Source: Gimesia chilikensis
GTDB taxonomy: Bacteria; Planctomycetota; Planctomycetia; Planctomycetales; Planctomycetaceae
Length of the DNA stretch: 64,000 nucleotides
Reading direction: 5' to 3'
Assembly (NCBI RefSeq): GCF_007744075.1
Contig: NZ_CP036266.1
Span: 1,915,655-1,979,654 of the forward strand
Of this stretch, positions 8,431 to 16,402 are shown in pieces (the stretch's first letter is position 1; each line of letters opens with the position of its first letter). The translations under genes were made by a program, and so were the position numbers. Under the pieces are notes generated by a model. The model was not told the DNA's origin and did not search any database. It saw only the letters and a program-made list of their open reading frames with translations.

Positions 8431-9276
8431 ATGCGATGGCCAAAAACTTTCGATTCCTCGGATGCATCTGATATGGATCCGGGTTTTCCTCCTAATCTGG
8501 CTTATGTATCCGTTGACATGGATGTCTACGGCGGGGGCGATGAAGTCGGTCTTTACTGGCCCATCGGGAAAGAAAAACGGGAACCGATTGTGGTCCGCAC
8601 TTTTCATGATACTTTCGAACTGGGGCCTTTCTTCTCGACTTATCAGAAATATCTGCGCTGGCAGAGTCAAGACGAGGAAAACTTAGATCTGCCCATGGGG
8701 CCCGATGCGAAGATTGATCCCGTTTCCCCCGAAGCACTATATAATCAGGGGAATGATCTGCTAAAGGCCAAAGATGTTGACGGGGCGGTGAATGCCTGGC
8801 AGCAGGCACTGGATCGACTGCCTGAGTTCACCTTGGTTTCTTCACAGCTGGCGAAACAGCATCGCCGACTCAAAAATCTGGACCAGGCCAGGGAATGCGC
8901 TTTGAAATCGCTGATCTCTCCTCCCACGTTTGGCCGATTCGATGCTTCGCTGCTCAAGTGGCTGGGTAGAGAGACTGAGCCGCCGGAAGCCTATGCCGAG
9001 AATCCGATCTGGAAGAACCGCCGAAAATTACAATGGGCATTTCGAACGGGGAAGAATGATTATGGAATTATCCAGGATGCTATCGACGGTTTCTTTGAGA
9101 CCAAACAGCCTGTGCTGGGGGTGACACTGATGCAGACGTATCTCGAGTTCATGTATTGGGAAACGGTCTCAGAAAAAAAACGTTGGAAATTCGATCAGGA
9201 TGAATGGATGCAACGACAGGACGACCTGTGCGTGAAATATCTTAAGTCGTCGCGCAGGGCGGTTGAGAAAAAGTAG
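8431..9276 (+). CDS. Hypothetical protein with a TPR-like segment
   Basis: 281 residues, no signal peptide or membrane span, probably cytoplasmic. Residues about 105-160 look like a TPR pair (SPEALYNQGNDLLKAKDVDGA followed by a second helix pair ending in DQARECALKSL). The N-terminal 90 residues (YVSVDMDVYGGGDEVGLYWPIGKEKR) and the Trp-rich C-terminus are not recognised. AGGAAGGG precedes the ATG by 8 bases. It stands alone between repeat copy 4 and a convergent gene. Confidence 0.6.
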   Translation: MRWPKTFDSSDASDMDPGFPPNLAYVSVDMDVYGGGDEVGLYWPIGKEKREPIVVRTFHDTFELGPFFSTYQKYLRWQSQDEENLDLPMGPDAKIDPVSPEALYNQGNDLLKAKDVDGAVNAWQQALDRLPEFTLVSSQLAKQHRRLKNLDQARECALKSLISPPTFGRFDASLLKWLGRETEPPEAYAENPIWKNRRKLQWAFRTGKNDYGIIQDAIDGFFETKQPVLGVTLMQTYLEFMYWETVSEKKRWKFDQDEWMQRQDDLCVKYLKSSRRAVEKK

Positions 9277-9401
9277 TCGGGAACCAACTTCGCGATGCAC
9301 CCCGGATCGGGGGGCAGATGTAATTTGGGATTGCCATAAGCACCAGGAGATGACACGGGCAAAATCGTTACCGGGGCAGAGTGTGAAATCTTGTTGTTCG
9401 A

Positions 9402-10250
9402 TTATTCTTCAAAGTTAACCGGTGTGACCATATACAGGGTTACGGTCTCTGCCTGGTCTTTCGTGTTCGAGACCGTTTTCACCACCAGCGTTTCCCCGAG
9501 ATTCATTTCTGCCCTGGTGTTGACGCGTCGCACTGTGAGGCCGGGGACCGTGGTGCCGTTGACCTGGACCGCGTGCGCAAAGTCCTGTTCTGAGATCTCA
9601 GGAGAGAAACGGAGCAGGACTTTACCATTCTCGAGCAGATCCGGTTCGACTTTGCAGATGATGCCAAATTCTCTCCATTCGACTGAGGACTGCCTGTCGT
9701 CGGCCGGGATCGGGATCGGAAATTCGCCGCCACTTTTAAAGGTGGCTGGTTTCCCCGGCCGGGTCACAATCTGCGGACTGGCGTGGACCAGCTTGATTTT
9801 TCCCTCCCGTTTCAGCTTCGCGAAGACCGTTTCGGCGTTGCTGTAAATTGCGACTCCTGATTGAACCTGCTTCACCGGCTTCGCAGCTGCGGCAAATTCT
9901 TCTGCAGCGTCCGGGGTGAGTTCCAGAATACAACAGCGGCACAGAATCTGAGCCGGCGTTCCCACCAGCTGTTGCAGTTGGTTTGCCTGTGTTTCCAATT
10001 CCGCCTGTTTCTGACGAATGCGTTGTTTGATCTGCAGGGAGAGTTCCCGCAATTTCTCTGCTTCTGTTTTCAGGCCCGCTGCCTGCAGTTGTGCTGTTGC
10101 CAGGCGAAGATGATCGAGGGCTGCTGGCCGCTGCTTGGTTTCAGGGGTGACCTGTTTCAGCAGACCCGGACGTTCCTGCGGATCGGCAGCCAGGCAAACC
10201 GTACCAAAGCAGAATAAACAGGCAAAAACAATGCGACCAAGAACCGGCAT
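9402..10250 (-). CDS. Exported protein with a secretin-like C-terminal domain
   Basis: 282 residues from the ATG at 10250, which has a perfect AAGGAGG seven bases upstream; an in-frame start at 10310 has none. Signal peptide at 1-22 ending near CLAADPQ, then a Gln/Leu-rich helical segment (about 30-95) ending in ILCRCCILEL. The final 120 residues have the signature of the secretin beta-domain of CpaC/GspD type: REFGIICKVEP, a PEIS strand, VPGLTVRRVNTRAEMNLGETLVV. Full secretins are 400-800 residues with N0/N1 domains, so this is a short, orphan relative; no pilus or type II genes are adjacent. A pore is possible but unproven. Confidence 0.6.
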   Translation of the reverse strand: MPVLGRIVFACLFCFGTVCLAADPQERPGLLKQVTPETKQRPAALDHLRLATAQLQAAGLKTEAEKLRELSLQIKQRIRQKQAELETQANQLQQLVGTPAQILCRCCILELTPDAAEEFAAAAKPVKQVQSGVAIYSNAETVFAKLKREGKIKLVHASPQIVTRPGKPATFKSGGEFPIPIPADDRQSSVEWREFGIICKVEPDLLENGKVLLRFSPEISEQDFAHAVQVNGTTVPGLTVRRVNTRAEMNLGETLVVKTVSNTKDQAETVTLYMVTPVNFEE

Positions 10251-10355
10251 CCTGAACCTCCTTGATATTGGACGAGCAACGGGAGACCGGATGCTATCAG
10301 TTCGGTACAAATTGTGTCAATGTGATCTGGAACTGGTCTGGTGGGAGTTTTATTT

Positions 10356-10389
10356 GCTACCACGAAAGGCACGAAAGACACGAAAAAAT
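10356..10389. repeat. Isolated CACGAAA box (repeat module a only)
   Basis: TACCACGAAAGGCACGAAAGACACGAAAAA alone, without modules b-e, between two minus-strand genes. Confidence 0.6.
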
Positions 10390-10393
10390 AAAT

Positions 10394-12094
10394 TTAGTCT
10401 ATGGTGCGATGTATTAAAACCGGCATGGAATCGCTGTCACAGTCCCATTTTGAGCTGAGGAGATACAGCTGATTGAGCCCCCGGTCGTGTGATTGTTCTT
10501 TCTTTTTAAACAGATCCGCTACAGCGTTCCGAATTTTCTCTTTCTCTGTTTCATCATTTGTACCGAGACACAGTTTTTTTAATCGATCCAGTTCAGAGAA
10601 ATTTGGACTGCTTCTCCAGGTAATCACTTTGACCTGAGGAATGACTTTCCATTTCGTGGCTTGGTATCTAAAACAAGTATGGCACGATTCTGTTATCAAT
10701 TCAGTTTGTGTGGCCAGTCTATTTTCTCGTGGGAGCCAGTACAGTAATTCATCCCGGATCGCGTTGCTGGTATAGACTACTGTGTGTAATCGCTCGCCTG
10801 ATTCTTCATCAGTTTGTTTATTGGTCAGTTTCCAAAAACGGTTCCAGTCGGGTTGGAATTCGGATTCCCAGAGCGCATGGCCACGTGAAGTGACTATAGC
10901 TTCGGTGTGTTTCAGAAATTCTTCGTCATCCAGTCTGGGGTCATCTGCTGGAATTGTATCTGCGTTGAGAAATCGAGAATCCTCCAGCCATGAGTCTGGA
11001 TAGACACTAATTAAGCCTTCCTCAATACAGTGACGTAACTTGCTGATTCTAGTTTTGGGATTTACCTGAAAAGCGGGACCTTCCGGGAATTTCCAGGTTC
11101 CCCATGAATGACGGTGGATTTCGTGTGTGAGAAAAGATGTTCGATCTCGCATGGCAACAATGCAATTCAGTAACCAGAGCCTCACCCAGTCGATACAGTC
11201 TACTTCCGTTTTATTGATGGTTGATGTGTGGTATTGTTCTGTGAGCAGAATGGAATCAAGTTCGTACTGGTCATCTTCGTTACAATAGCAAGAAATGGGA
11301 GTCGATTTTTCTGAGGTGGGCAGGTCGGAATAATTCCACTTTCGGCTCAATCGTGACAGCACCTGCAGGGCCTGTTGCTGGGATCGATCAGCTATTAATT
11401 CACCAGATTGAAAGCGAGTCAAAAGATGTGGAGATTCTGAGCCAATTTCTGTTTCTGTTCTGGATAAGAGTTGATTGACAAATAACGGATCGTCAATTTT
11501 ACCTTTCCAAGTGATGACTTTAACTTGTGACAGAATTTTCCAGTTGGTGACCTGAGATCGAAAATAGACATGGCACCCCTCTTTTTTTAGACCGTATTGA
11601 GTATTAAGTTTAAGGAGTTCGGGTAACCACTTCAGCAAATCTTCCAAGATGTTGTTACTGGCATATTCCACGTAGAATGTGAGTGTATTGGCTGAGTTAT
11701 GTTGATAAACGCAGTCCATCCGCCAATAACGCTGCCAGTCAGGCTGAAACTCTGTTTCCCACAGAGTATGGCCTTTCTGGGTGGCGACAGCCCGGGAATG
11801 CCGCAGAAATACTTCATCCTCCAGTCGAGGATCATTGGCAGCAATAGCACCTTCCGTCCGGACCTTGTCATCGTGCAGCCAGTGGTCTGAATACACCTCG
11901 ATCAGTTCATGTTCGATACATTGCCGCAGGGTGGAAAGTCTTAAATCTACCCCGGCTTGAACCGCAGGACCAGTGGGGAAGTTCCAATAGCCGGCACTGT
12001 CATGATTGAGGTCATGAATCAGGCAACTGGTTCGGCAGGAGGAGGTGATAGTGCAATTAAGAAAGTAGAGACGGGGCCAGTCAAGATCGGTCAT
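10394..12094 (-). CDS. Hypothetical protein made of two tandem homologous halves
   Basis: About 566 residues from the ATG at 12094; a GTG at 12109 adds five residues. No signal or membrane span and no recognised family. The sequence is an internal duplication: half one runs from DWPRLYFLN to SRLSRKWNYS and half two from DWVRLWLLN to YLLSSKWDCD, each about 260 residues. Matching blocks in the same order include NFPTGPA/KFPEGPA, LRQCIEHELIEVY/LRHCIEEGLISVY, ANDPRLEDEVFL/ADDPRLDDEEFL, GHTLWETEFQPDW/GHALWESEFQPDW and SQVKVITWKG/PQVKVITWRS. A 35-residue linker joins the halves. A hundred bases upstream lies a decayed gene fragment followed by repeat. Confidence 0.65.
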   Translation of the reverse strand: MTDLDWPRLYFLNCTITSSCRTSCLIHDLNHDSAGYWNFPTGPAVQAGVDLRLSTLRQCIEHELIEVYSDHWLHDDKVRTEGAIAANDPRLEDEVFLRHSRAVATQKGHTLWETEFQPDWQRYWRMDCVYQHNSANTLTFYVEYASNNILEDLLKWLPELLKLNTQYGLKKEGCHVYFRSQVTNWKILSQVKVITWKGKIDDPLFVNQLLSRTETEIGSESPHLLTRFQSGELIADRSQQQALQVLSRLSRKWNYSDLPTSEKSTPISCYCNEDDQYELDSILLTEQYHTSTINKTEVDCIDWVRLWLLNCIVAMRDRTSFLTHEIHRHSWGTWKFPEGPAFQVNPKTRISKLRHCIEEGLISVYPDSWLEDSRFLNADTIPADDPRLDDEEFLKHTEAIVTSRGHALWESEFQPDWNRFWKLTNKQTDEESGERLHTVVYTSNAIRDELLYWLPRENRLATQTELITESCHTCFRYQATKWKVIPQVKVITWRSSPNFSELDRLKKLCLGTNDETEKEKIRNAVADLFKKKEQSHDRGLNQLYLLSSKWDCDSDSMPVLIHRTID

Positions 12095-12245
12095 AAACAG
12101 TGTTGACACTGATGATTCAGTGTTGAAGCTCTGGATTGAAAAGTGTGGCTGCTATTCCACAAATTGAATACTCGGTGAATAGTATCACCTGAGACTTATA
12201 TACTTTAAAGAAAATCAAGATTCTGACAACTCCTTAGAGGTTATT

Positions 12246-12338
12246 AGTTCACACTTGGAAGAGGGTTTCAAAGGATATAACCAGACGGGGATTAATGGCA
12301 TTATTCTGGAGACGAACCCTTTGAAACAGCAGGCTTGA
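12246..12338 (+). pseudogene. Remnant of the 3' end of a DUF1338-like gene
   Basis: Thirty in-frame codons plus TGA that match the end of the gene at 4188-5552: EEGFKGYNQTGINGIILETN then PLKQQA, against EEGFKGFNQTGINDIILETN then PLKQQV. Five codons (EILQR) are missing in frame. Nothing similar is visible upstream. The sequence after the stop also matches the flank of the intact gene (TACCACGAAT..GCACAAAT..TTTTGCTACCACG), so gene end and adjoining repeat were copied as one piece or descend from a lost paralogue. Confidence 0.75.
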
Positions 12339-12710
12339 GGATACCACGAATCGCACAAATATTTTGCTACCACGAAATGCACGAAAGACACGAAATGAAA
12401 TGGTGGTGAGTGTGCAGTAAAGAAAGAGGGTGGTACCGGATGTAATCCGGTATTGCCGGAGGCAACAGGAAATTGTCAGAGCAAAGGTACGATCTGGTAT
12501 TTCTGTTTCCGACCTCAGTTAAGATGGAATTGTGAGCAAACATGCTGTTTCTTGCTTGAACGCAACACTGTCAGTTTCTTGCTCGCTGCGCTCGGCCCGA
12601 ATTGCATTCGGGCTTACCTGGGGTTGGGGAGGATATTTCTGATGCTTTGGGTAGTGTGATTCTGATTTGTTATTCGCCAGGCGGGCGGGCACGTGGGCCT
12701 GCCCCTGCTT
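12339..12710. repeat. Dispersed intergenic repeat, copy 6 (modules a-b-c-e)
   Basis: Contains two CACGAA boxes, the TACCGGAT/ATCCGGTA palindrome at 12434-12452, the GCCCGAA/TTCGGGC hairpin at 12595-12613, and module e with GGCGGGCACGTGGGCCTGCC at about 12683-12705. It runs up to the stop codon of the convergent-side gene at 12713 and fills the gap. Confidence 0.85.
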
Positions 12711-12712
12711 TT

Positions 12713-14023
12713 TTAGACTTCGGGCAGGACCCAGGGTTTGCGCCATTCTTCTCGGCCGCGGAGCTGGTTGGCGGCGTCGTCGTTTTTGAAGGTTTCGGTC
12801 TGGGGATCGAGGTTCAGGGTGCGGCCGACGCGGGCGGCGATGTTGCCTGCGTGGCAGAGAATGGAGGCGGGGTGTCCCACCGTTTCCAGATCGCAGGCCG
12901 GTTTGCTGCGAGTCTTGATGCAGTCGAGGAAGTTGGCCACGTGCGGGGCGGCGTCGCTGTCCCCTTTGACTTCCTTGATCAGCTTGCCGCGCTCGCCGTA
13001 AACGCGCCAGCGGCTGTTGCCGATGGTCATGTGGGCTTTGTCACCGTAGATGACGGCGCCTTCTGATTCGCCATGATAATGGTAGGGGGCCCAGATCCGC
13101 ATTTCGTAGGTCAGGATCTTGGGCGTATCGCTCTGGTATTCGTAGGTGACCTGCAGAGTGTCGGGCCATTCCTGCATGTCGTCGAAGTACCATTTGCCGC
13201 CGGTCGCGGAAATTTTTGAGGGGAGCGAAATCGTGGCGTCGCCTTGTGCTTCACAAGCGGCATTGAGCGCGGCGAAGGCCATGTCGAGGCGATGCACGCC
13301 GTCGTTGCCCAGGTCGCCGGTGCCGTAATCGTGGAACCAGCGCCAGCGGCCGTGAAAGCGGTTTTTATTGAAGGGGCGTTTTTTCGCGGGGCCGAGCCAC
13401 ATGTCGTAATCGACGGTGTCAGGGGGCGTGCTGTCAGGCGGGTAGCCGATGTTTCCCTGCCGGGTGCTTTCCCAGGCTTTGGCGACGAGGCAGCGACCGA
13501 GGGCGCCGCTGCGGATGTAGGCGAGGGCGGACTTCAGGCGTTCGGTAGAACGGTGCTGCGAGCCCAATTGCACGACGCAGTTGTGTTTTTTCATGGCGGC
13601 GACCATCCGCTGGCCTTCGACGATGTTATGTCCGTCCGGCTTTTCAACGTAGACATCTTTGCCGGCCTGGCAGGCGAGGATGGTGGGGATGGCGTGCCAG
13701 TGATCGGGAGTGCCGACCACGATGGCGTCGAGGCTGTTGTCGTCGAGCAGGTGGCGGAAATCGCGGATGACCTCTGGTTGTTTGCCTTGCAGTCTGGTGA
13801 CGGTGTCCACGGTGTTGCCGAGGCGGGCGGAGTCGATCTCGGCGATGGTGACGATTTCGGCCTGGGGGTTTTCCGCGAAGTGACGGTTGAGGGCGGCAGC
13901 GCGACCGCCGGCCCCGATCATGCCGACGCGGATGCGTTCGCTGGCGGCGGCTTTGGCAACCTGATCCAGGGAGAGAGTGGCCAGCCCGGCGGCTGAACCC
14001 TGTAGAAACGTCCTGCGGTCCAT
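12713..14023 (-). CDS. Gfo/Idh/MocA-family oxidoreductase with TAT signal
   Basis: 436 residues. The N-terminus MDRRTFLQGSAAGLATLS is a twin-arginine signal, as in many planctomycete members of this family, which predicts export in folded, cofactor-loaded form. The Rossmann motif follows (VGMIGAGGR, about 33-41), then GTPDHWH and the EKPDGHNI segment containing the family's EKP lysine. The C-terminal half is the usual substrate-binding domain with FHDYGTGDLGNDGVHRLD and NFLDCIKTRSKP. Such enzymes act on sugars or sugar acids with NAD(P); the actual substrate cannot be read. The RBS is GGAG ten bases upstream. Single-gene unit between repeat copies. Confidence 0.88.
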   Translation of the reverse strand: MDRRTFLQGSAAGLATLSLDQVAKAAASERIRVGMIGAGGRAAALNRHFAENPQAEIVTIAEIDSARLGNTVDTVTRLQGKQPEVIRDFRHLLDDNSLDAIVVGTPDHWHAIPTILACQAGKDVYVEKPDGHNIVEGQRMVAAMKKHNCVVQLGSQHRSTERLKSALAYIRSGALGRCLVAKAWESTRQGNIGYPPDSTPPDTVDYDMWLGPAKKRPFNKNRFHGRWRWFHDYGTGDLGNDGVHRLDMAFAALNAACEAQGDATISLPSKISATGGKWYFDDMQEWPDTLQVTYEYQSDTPKILTYEMRIWAPYHYHGESEGAVIYGDKAHMTIGNSRWRVYGERGKLIKEVKGDSDAAPHVANFLDCIKTRSKPACDLETVGHPASILCHAGNIAARVGRTLNLDPQTETFKNDDAANQLRGREEWRKPWVLPEV

Positions 14024-14125
14024 GGTTGGTGTGCTCCAGTGTGGTGGGGGGATATATCAACGAACTTTTATTATAGGATGCAGGGATTCGAGAGCAAAAG
14101 AAAACTTGGAGATAGGTTTTTTTCT

Positions 14126-14160
14126 ACCACGAAAGACACGAAAGGCACGAATAGAATAGG
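14126..14160. repeat. CACGAAA box (repeat module a)
   Basis: CTACCACGAAAGACACGAAAGGCACGAATAG in the gap upstream of the oxidoreductase gene; traces of module c (CAAATTGCGTTCGGG) follow at about 14190. The rest of 14024-14294 shows nothing. Confidence 0.6.
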
Positions 14161-14294
14161 GTTAGTTTGCTGGAGCGAGAACAAGCGGCTCAAATTGCGT
14201 TCGGGTTCACGCAGCTGCATCGAAGGTAAACATAGAAAGATTGTATCGGATATTTGTCTGTCAGCTGATTCCAGGGCCCGAGAACAGAATTCGT

Positions 14295-14597
14295 TTAATC
14301 ATCCCCAAGTTCCTGGTTTCGATCTTCCTCTTCCATGATTTCGACCATTTGTTCTAACGCCGGCAGTATGAACTTCTCCTGGTATTCTGATAAAGATTTG
14401 GCACCAGTTTCATGGCACATTATTATTTCCTTCGCTTCGTACAGGGAGAGGCCATACACTTTCCTTAACATTCTGATGGGCACAAGGTTTGGGAGCCCAT
14501 TTTCTACTGATTTGAGATATGCGGTTTTCGCATCAGCTCCATTTTCTTTCATTTGCTTATATTCTTTAAACTCGTCTGCATCAGGATCTTCAATCAT
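14295..14597 (-). CDS. Small protein with a ribosomal L7/L12 C-terminal-like motif
   Basis: 100 residues from the ATG at 14597, which has AAGGAGG seven bases upstream; a longer frame from 14660 has no such site. No signal or membrane span. Residues 37-60 (LVPIRMLRKVYGLSLYEAKE) follow the pattern of the L7/L12 C-terminal domain, xxIxxLRxxTGLGLKEAK, and the rest is acidic and helical. True bL12 has an N-terminal dimerisation arm and hinge, absent here, so this is at most a domain homologue of unknown role. Flanked on both sides by repeats. Confidence 0.55.
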   Translation of the reverse strand: MIEDPDADEFKEYKQMKENGADAKTAYLKSVENGLPNLVPIRMLRKVYGLSLYEAKEIIMCHETGAKSLSEYQEKFILPALEQMVEIMEEEDRNQELGDD

Positions 14598-14810
14598 TAT
14601 GACCTCCTTATGGACCTGATAATGATCTAAATGATAGCGTGTTTTGAGAACTTGATCCAAGAAACTTTCGGGAAAAGATTGGACTTGCAGTGTCAGTGAT
14701 CGACACCCAAGATTAATGCAAAGATGATCTCACCAGTGAAGGATCTTCATCCATGGATATCGAAGAGTTCAGTCAAAGTGATCTGTGCAGCTCAGTTGAT
14801 CTGCTGAAGG

Positions 14811-15092
14811 CTCTGTTATGAATTGATCTGGTGAGCTGGGACCTCCTGCTCGCTGCGCTCGGCACGGATTTCATCCGCGCCCACCCGGTTTGATCGTGGA
14901 ATACGTGAAATTTATTTACTACCACGAAAGACACGAAAGACACGAAAAAATGCTAATGCAGGTTGGTTGTGTTATGGGAGCGGATGTGGGTGGTACCGGA
15001 TGTAATCCGGTATTGCCGGAGGCAACAGGAGGTCGCAGGACAAGCGATGTGAAGAGTACGCGTTCCTCAAGGTAAGTTAATTTAGTTCATGG
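14811..15092. repeat. Tandem repeat unit 1 (modules c'-a-b)
   Basis: First unit of a head-to-tail array with a period near 281 bp. Hairpin arm variant GGCACGGATTTCATCCGCGCC at 14861-14881, a CACGAAAGACACGAAAGACACGAAAA box near 14924, and the TACCGGAT/ATCCGGTA palindrome at 14994-15012. Confidence 0.85.
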
Positions 15093-15372
15093 CTCTGTAG
15101 TGAATTGATCTGGTGAGCTGGGACCTCCTGCTCGCTGCGCTCGGCACGGATTACATCCGCGCCCACCCGGTTTGATCGTGGAATACGTGAAAGTTTTACT
15201 ACCACGAAAGACACGAAAGGCACGAAAAAATGCTAATGCAGGTTGGTTGTGTTATGGGAGCGGATGTGGGTGGTACCGGATGTAATCCGGTATTGCTGGA
15301 GGCAACAGGAGGTCGCAGGGCAAACGATGTGAAGAGTATGCGTTCCTCAAGGTAAATTAATTTATTTCATGG
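15093..15372. repeat. Tandem repeat unit 2 (modules c'-a-b)
   Basis: Almost identical to unit 1, including the variant hairpin (GGCACGGATTACATCCGCGCC from 15143) and the palindrome at 15274-15292, exactly 280 bp after that of unit 1. Differences are scattered single bases. Confidence 0.85.
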
Positions 15373-15527
15373 CTCTGTTATGAAGTGATCTCATGAGTTG
15401 GGGCATCCTGCTCGCTGCGCTTGGTCTTACCCGCCTGCTGGAGGATCTCGATTTCATTGTCGGGCAAGCCGGCAGATGGCACCCGACGTTACCGCGAACC
15501 TGCTGCGGTCGTCGGGTGGAGTTGATT
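15373..15527. repeat. Tandem repeat unit 3, partial (modules c-d)
   Basis: Begins like the other units (CTCTGTTATGAAGTGATCT) but loses the hairpin after GCTCGCTGCGCTTGGTCTTACCC and continues into module d, GGGCAAGCCGGCAGATGG, shared with copy 1 near 290-310. It stops just short of the DUF3309-like gene. Confidence 0.75.
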
Positions 15528-15530
15528 CGA

Positions 15531-15677
15531 TCATAAGAGTACCAGCAGCAGGATAATCAGCAGGATCAGGCCCAGTCCGCCGCTGGGTCCGTAACCCCAG
15601 CTACGACTGTATCCCCAGGTGGGGAGTGCACCGATGATAAACAGAATCAGAACGATCAGAAGTATGGTCTCCAACAT
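15531..15677 (-). CDS. DUF3309-like 48-residue membrane protein
   Basis: Short gene read directly from the minus strand: an ATG at 15677 gives 48 codons and TGA. The product starts MLETILLIVLILFIIGALPT, continues WGYSRSWGYGPSGGLG and ends in a second Leu/Ile-rich span LILLIILLLVLL. Two hydrophobic spans separated by a conserved Trp-Gly-Tyr/Gly loop is the pattern of DUF3309, a family of tiny membrane proteins found in many bacteria with unknown function. AAAGGAA lies ten bases before the start. Bounded by repeat unit 3 on one side and a gene-free stretch on the other. Confidence 0.8.
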   Translation of the reverse strand: MLETILLIVLILFIIGALPTWGYSRSWGYGPSGGLGLILLIILLLVLL

Positions 15678-16005
15678 GATGTGGTTCCTTTGCTAAACGC
15701 ACCACAGCCTTCAACGGTCAATTGGCTGTTTTCTTGAACGGCTTCGATTTGCTGTGAATGAAATAAGGCAGCTTGCGTGCCGAGGTAGGAAAAATGAGCC
15801 GAGAATATTGAAACGGGACGGGAAACCGTTGGCACAACGGGAGATCCGACGGGGCTTTTTTTGAGATTTCCATTTGTAGTGATGCGTAGTGTGCGGGGAA
15901 ACGGTGTTTGTCTGCGGGCTGGTGAACCCGACTGATCGGCGAACCGCCAGTGGAGGATTGCTGGCTCAGTTGGAGAAGATGTGTTCCCCAGGGAATCGGA
16001 ATAGA

Positions 16006-16154
16006 GTTGGTTGCTCAGTTGTGAATTGATCTCGTGAACTGGGACCTCCTGCTCGCTGTGCTCGGCACGGATTTCATCCGCGCCCACCCGGTTTGATCGT
16101 GGAATACGTGAAATTTATTTCTACCACGAAAGCCACGAAAGGCACGAAATTCTT
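16006..16154. repeat. Dispersed intergenic repeat, copy 11 (modules c'-a)
   Basis: GTGAATTGATCTCGTGAACTGGGACC, the variant hairpin GGCACGGATTTCATCCGCGCC from 16064, and a TACCACGAAAGCCACGAAAGG box. Reading frames across it are shadows. Confidence 0.78.
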
Positions 16155-16267
16155 TCTGATGTCGATTGGCATTGGTGGTTGTTTCTCTACCTTACTGCTG
16201 CTGAGCCGATGAGTATGATTGTCAGATTCGGATTCAGTGGTCCGTTTGAAATGAGTTTGTAAGTCGC

Positions 16268-16402
16268 GAGGCGGGCGGGCACGTGGGCACCGCCCCTGCG
16301 TTTATAGTGAGGAGCGGTTTTTCTATTAGGGTGGTTGCTCATTCCGTTTCCTGCTCGCTGCGCTCGGTCCGAATGGCATTCGGGTTTATCCTTGATTTGG
16401 GG
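16268..16402. repeat. Dispersed intergenic repeat, last copy (modules e-c)
   Basis: Module e (GCGAGGCGGGCGGGCACGTGGG) then module c with a looser hairpin CCGAA-TGGCA-TTCGG. This is the last recognisable copy; none was seen in the remaining 47.6 kb. Confidence 0.72.

Noticed and set aside
5554-12710. Insertion sequence carrying the DUF1338-like gene end
   Set aside because: No transposase, no terminal inverted repeats around the pieces and no target duplications were seen; kept only as a repeat-associated duplication.
15656-16087. 143-codon minus-strand frame near the DUF3309-like gene
   Set aside because: Its first part is translated repeat module c and its remainder has no family or ribosome binding site; it also overlaps the DUF3309-like gene.
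12-16402. CRISPR array
   Set aside because: Repeats are long, mosaic and unevenly spaced, with no regular unique spacers and no cas genes.
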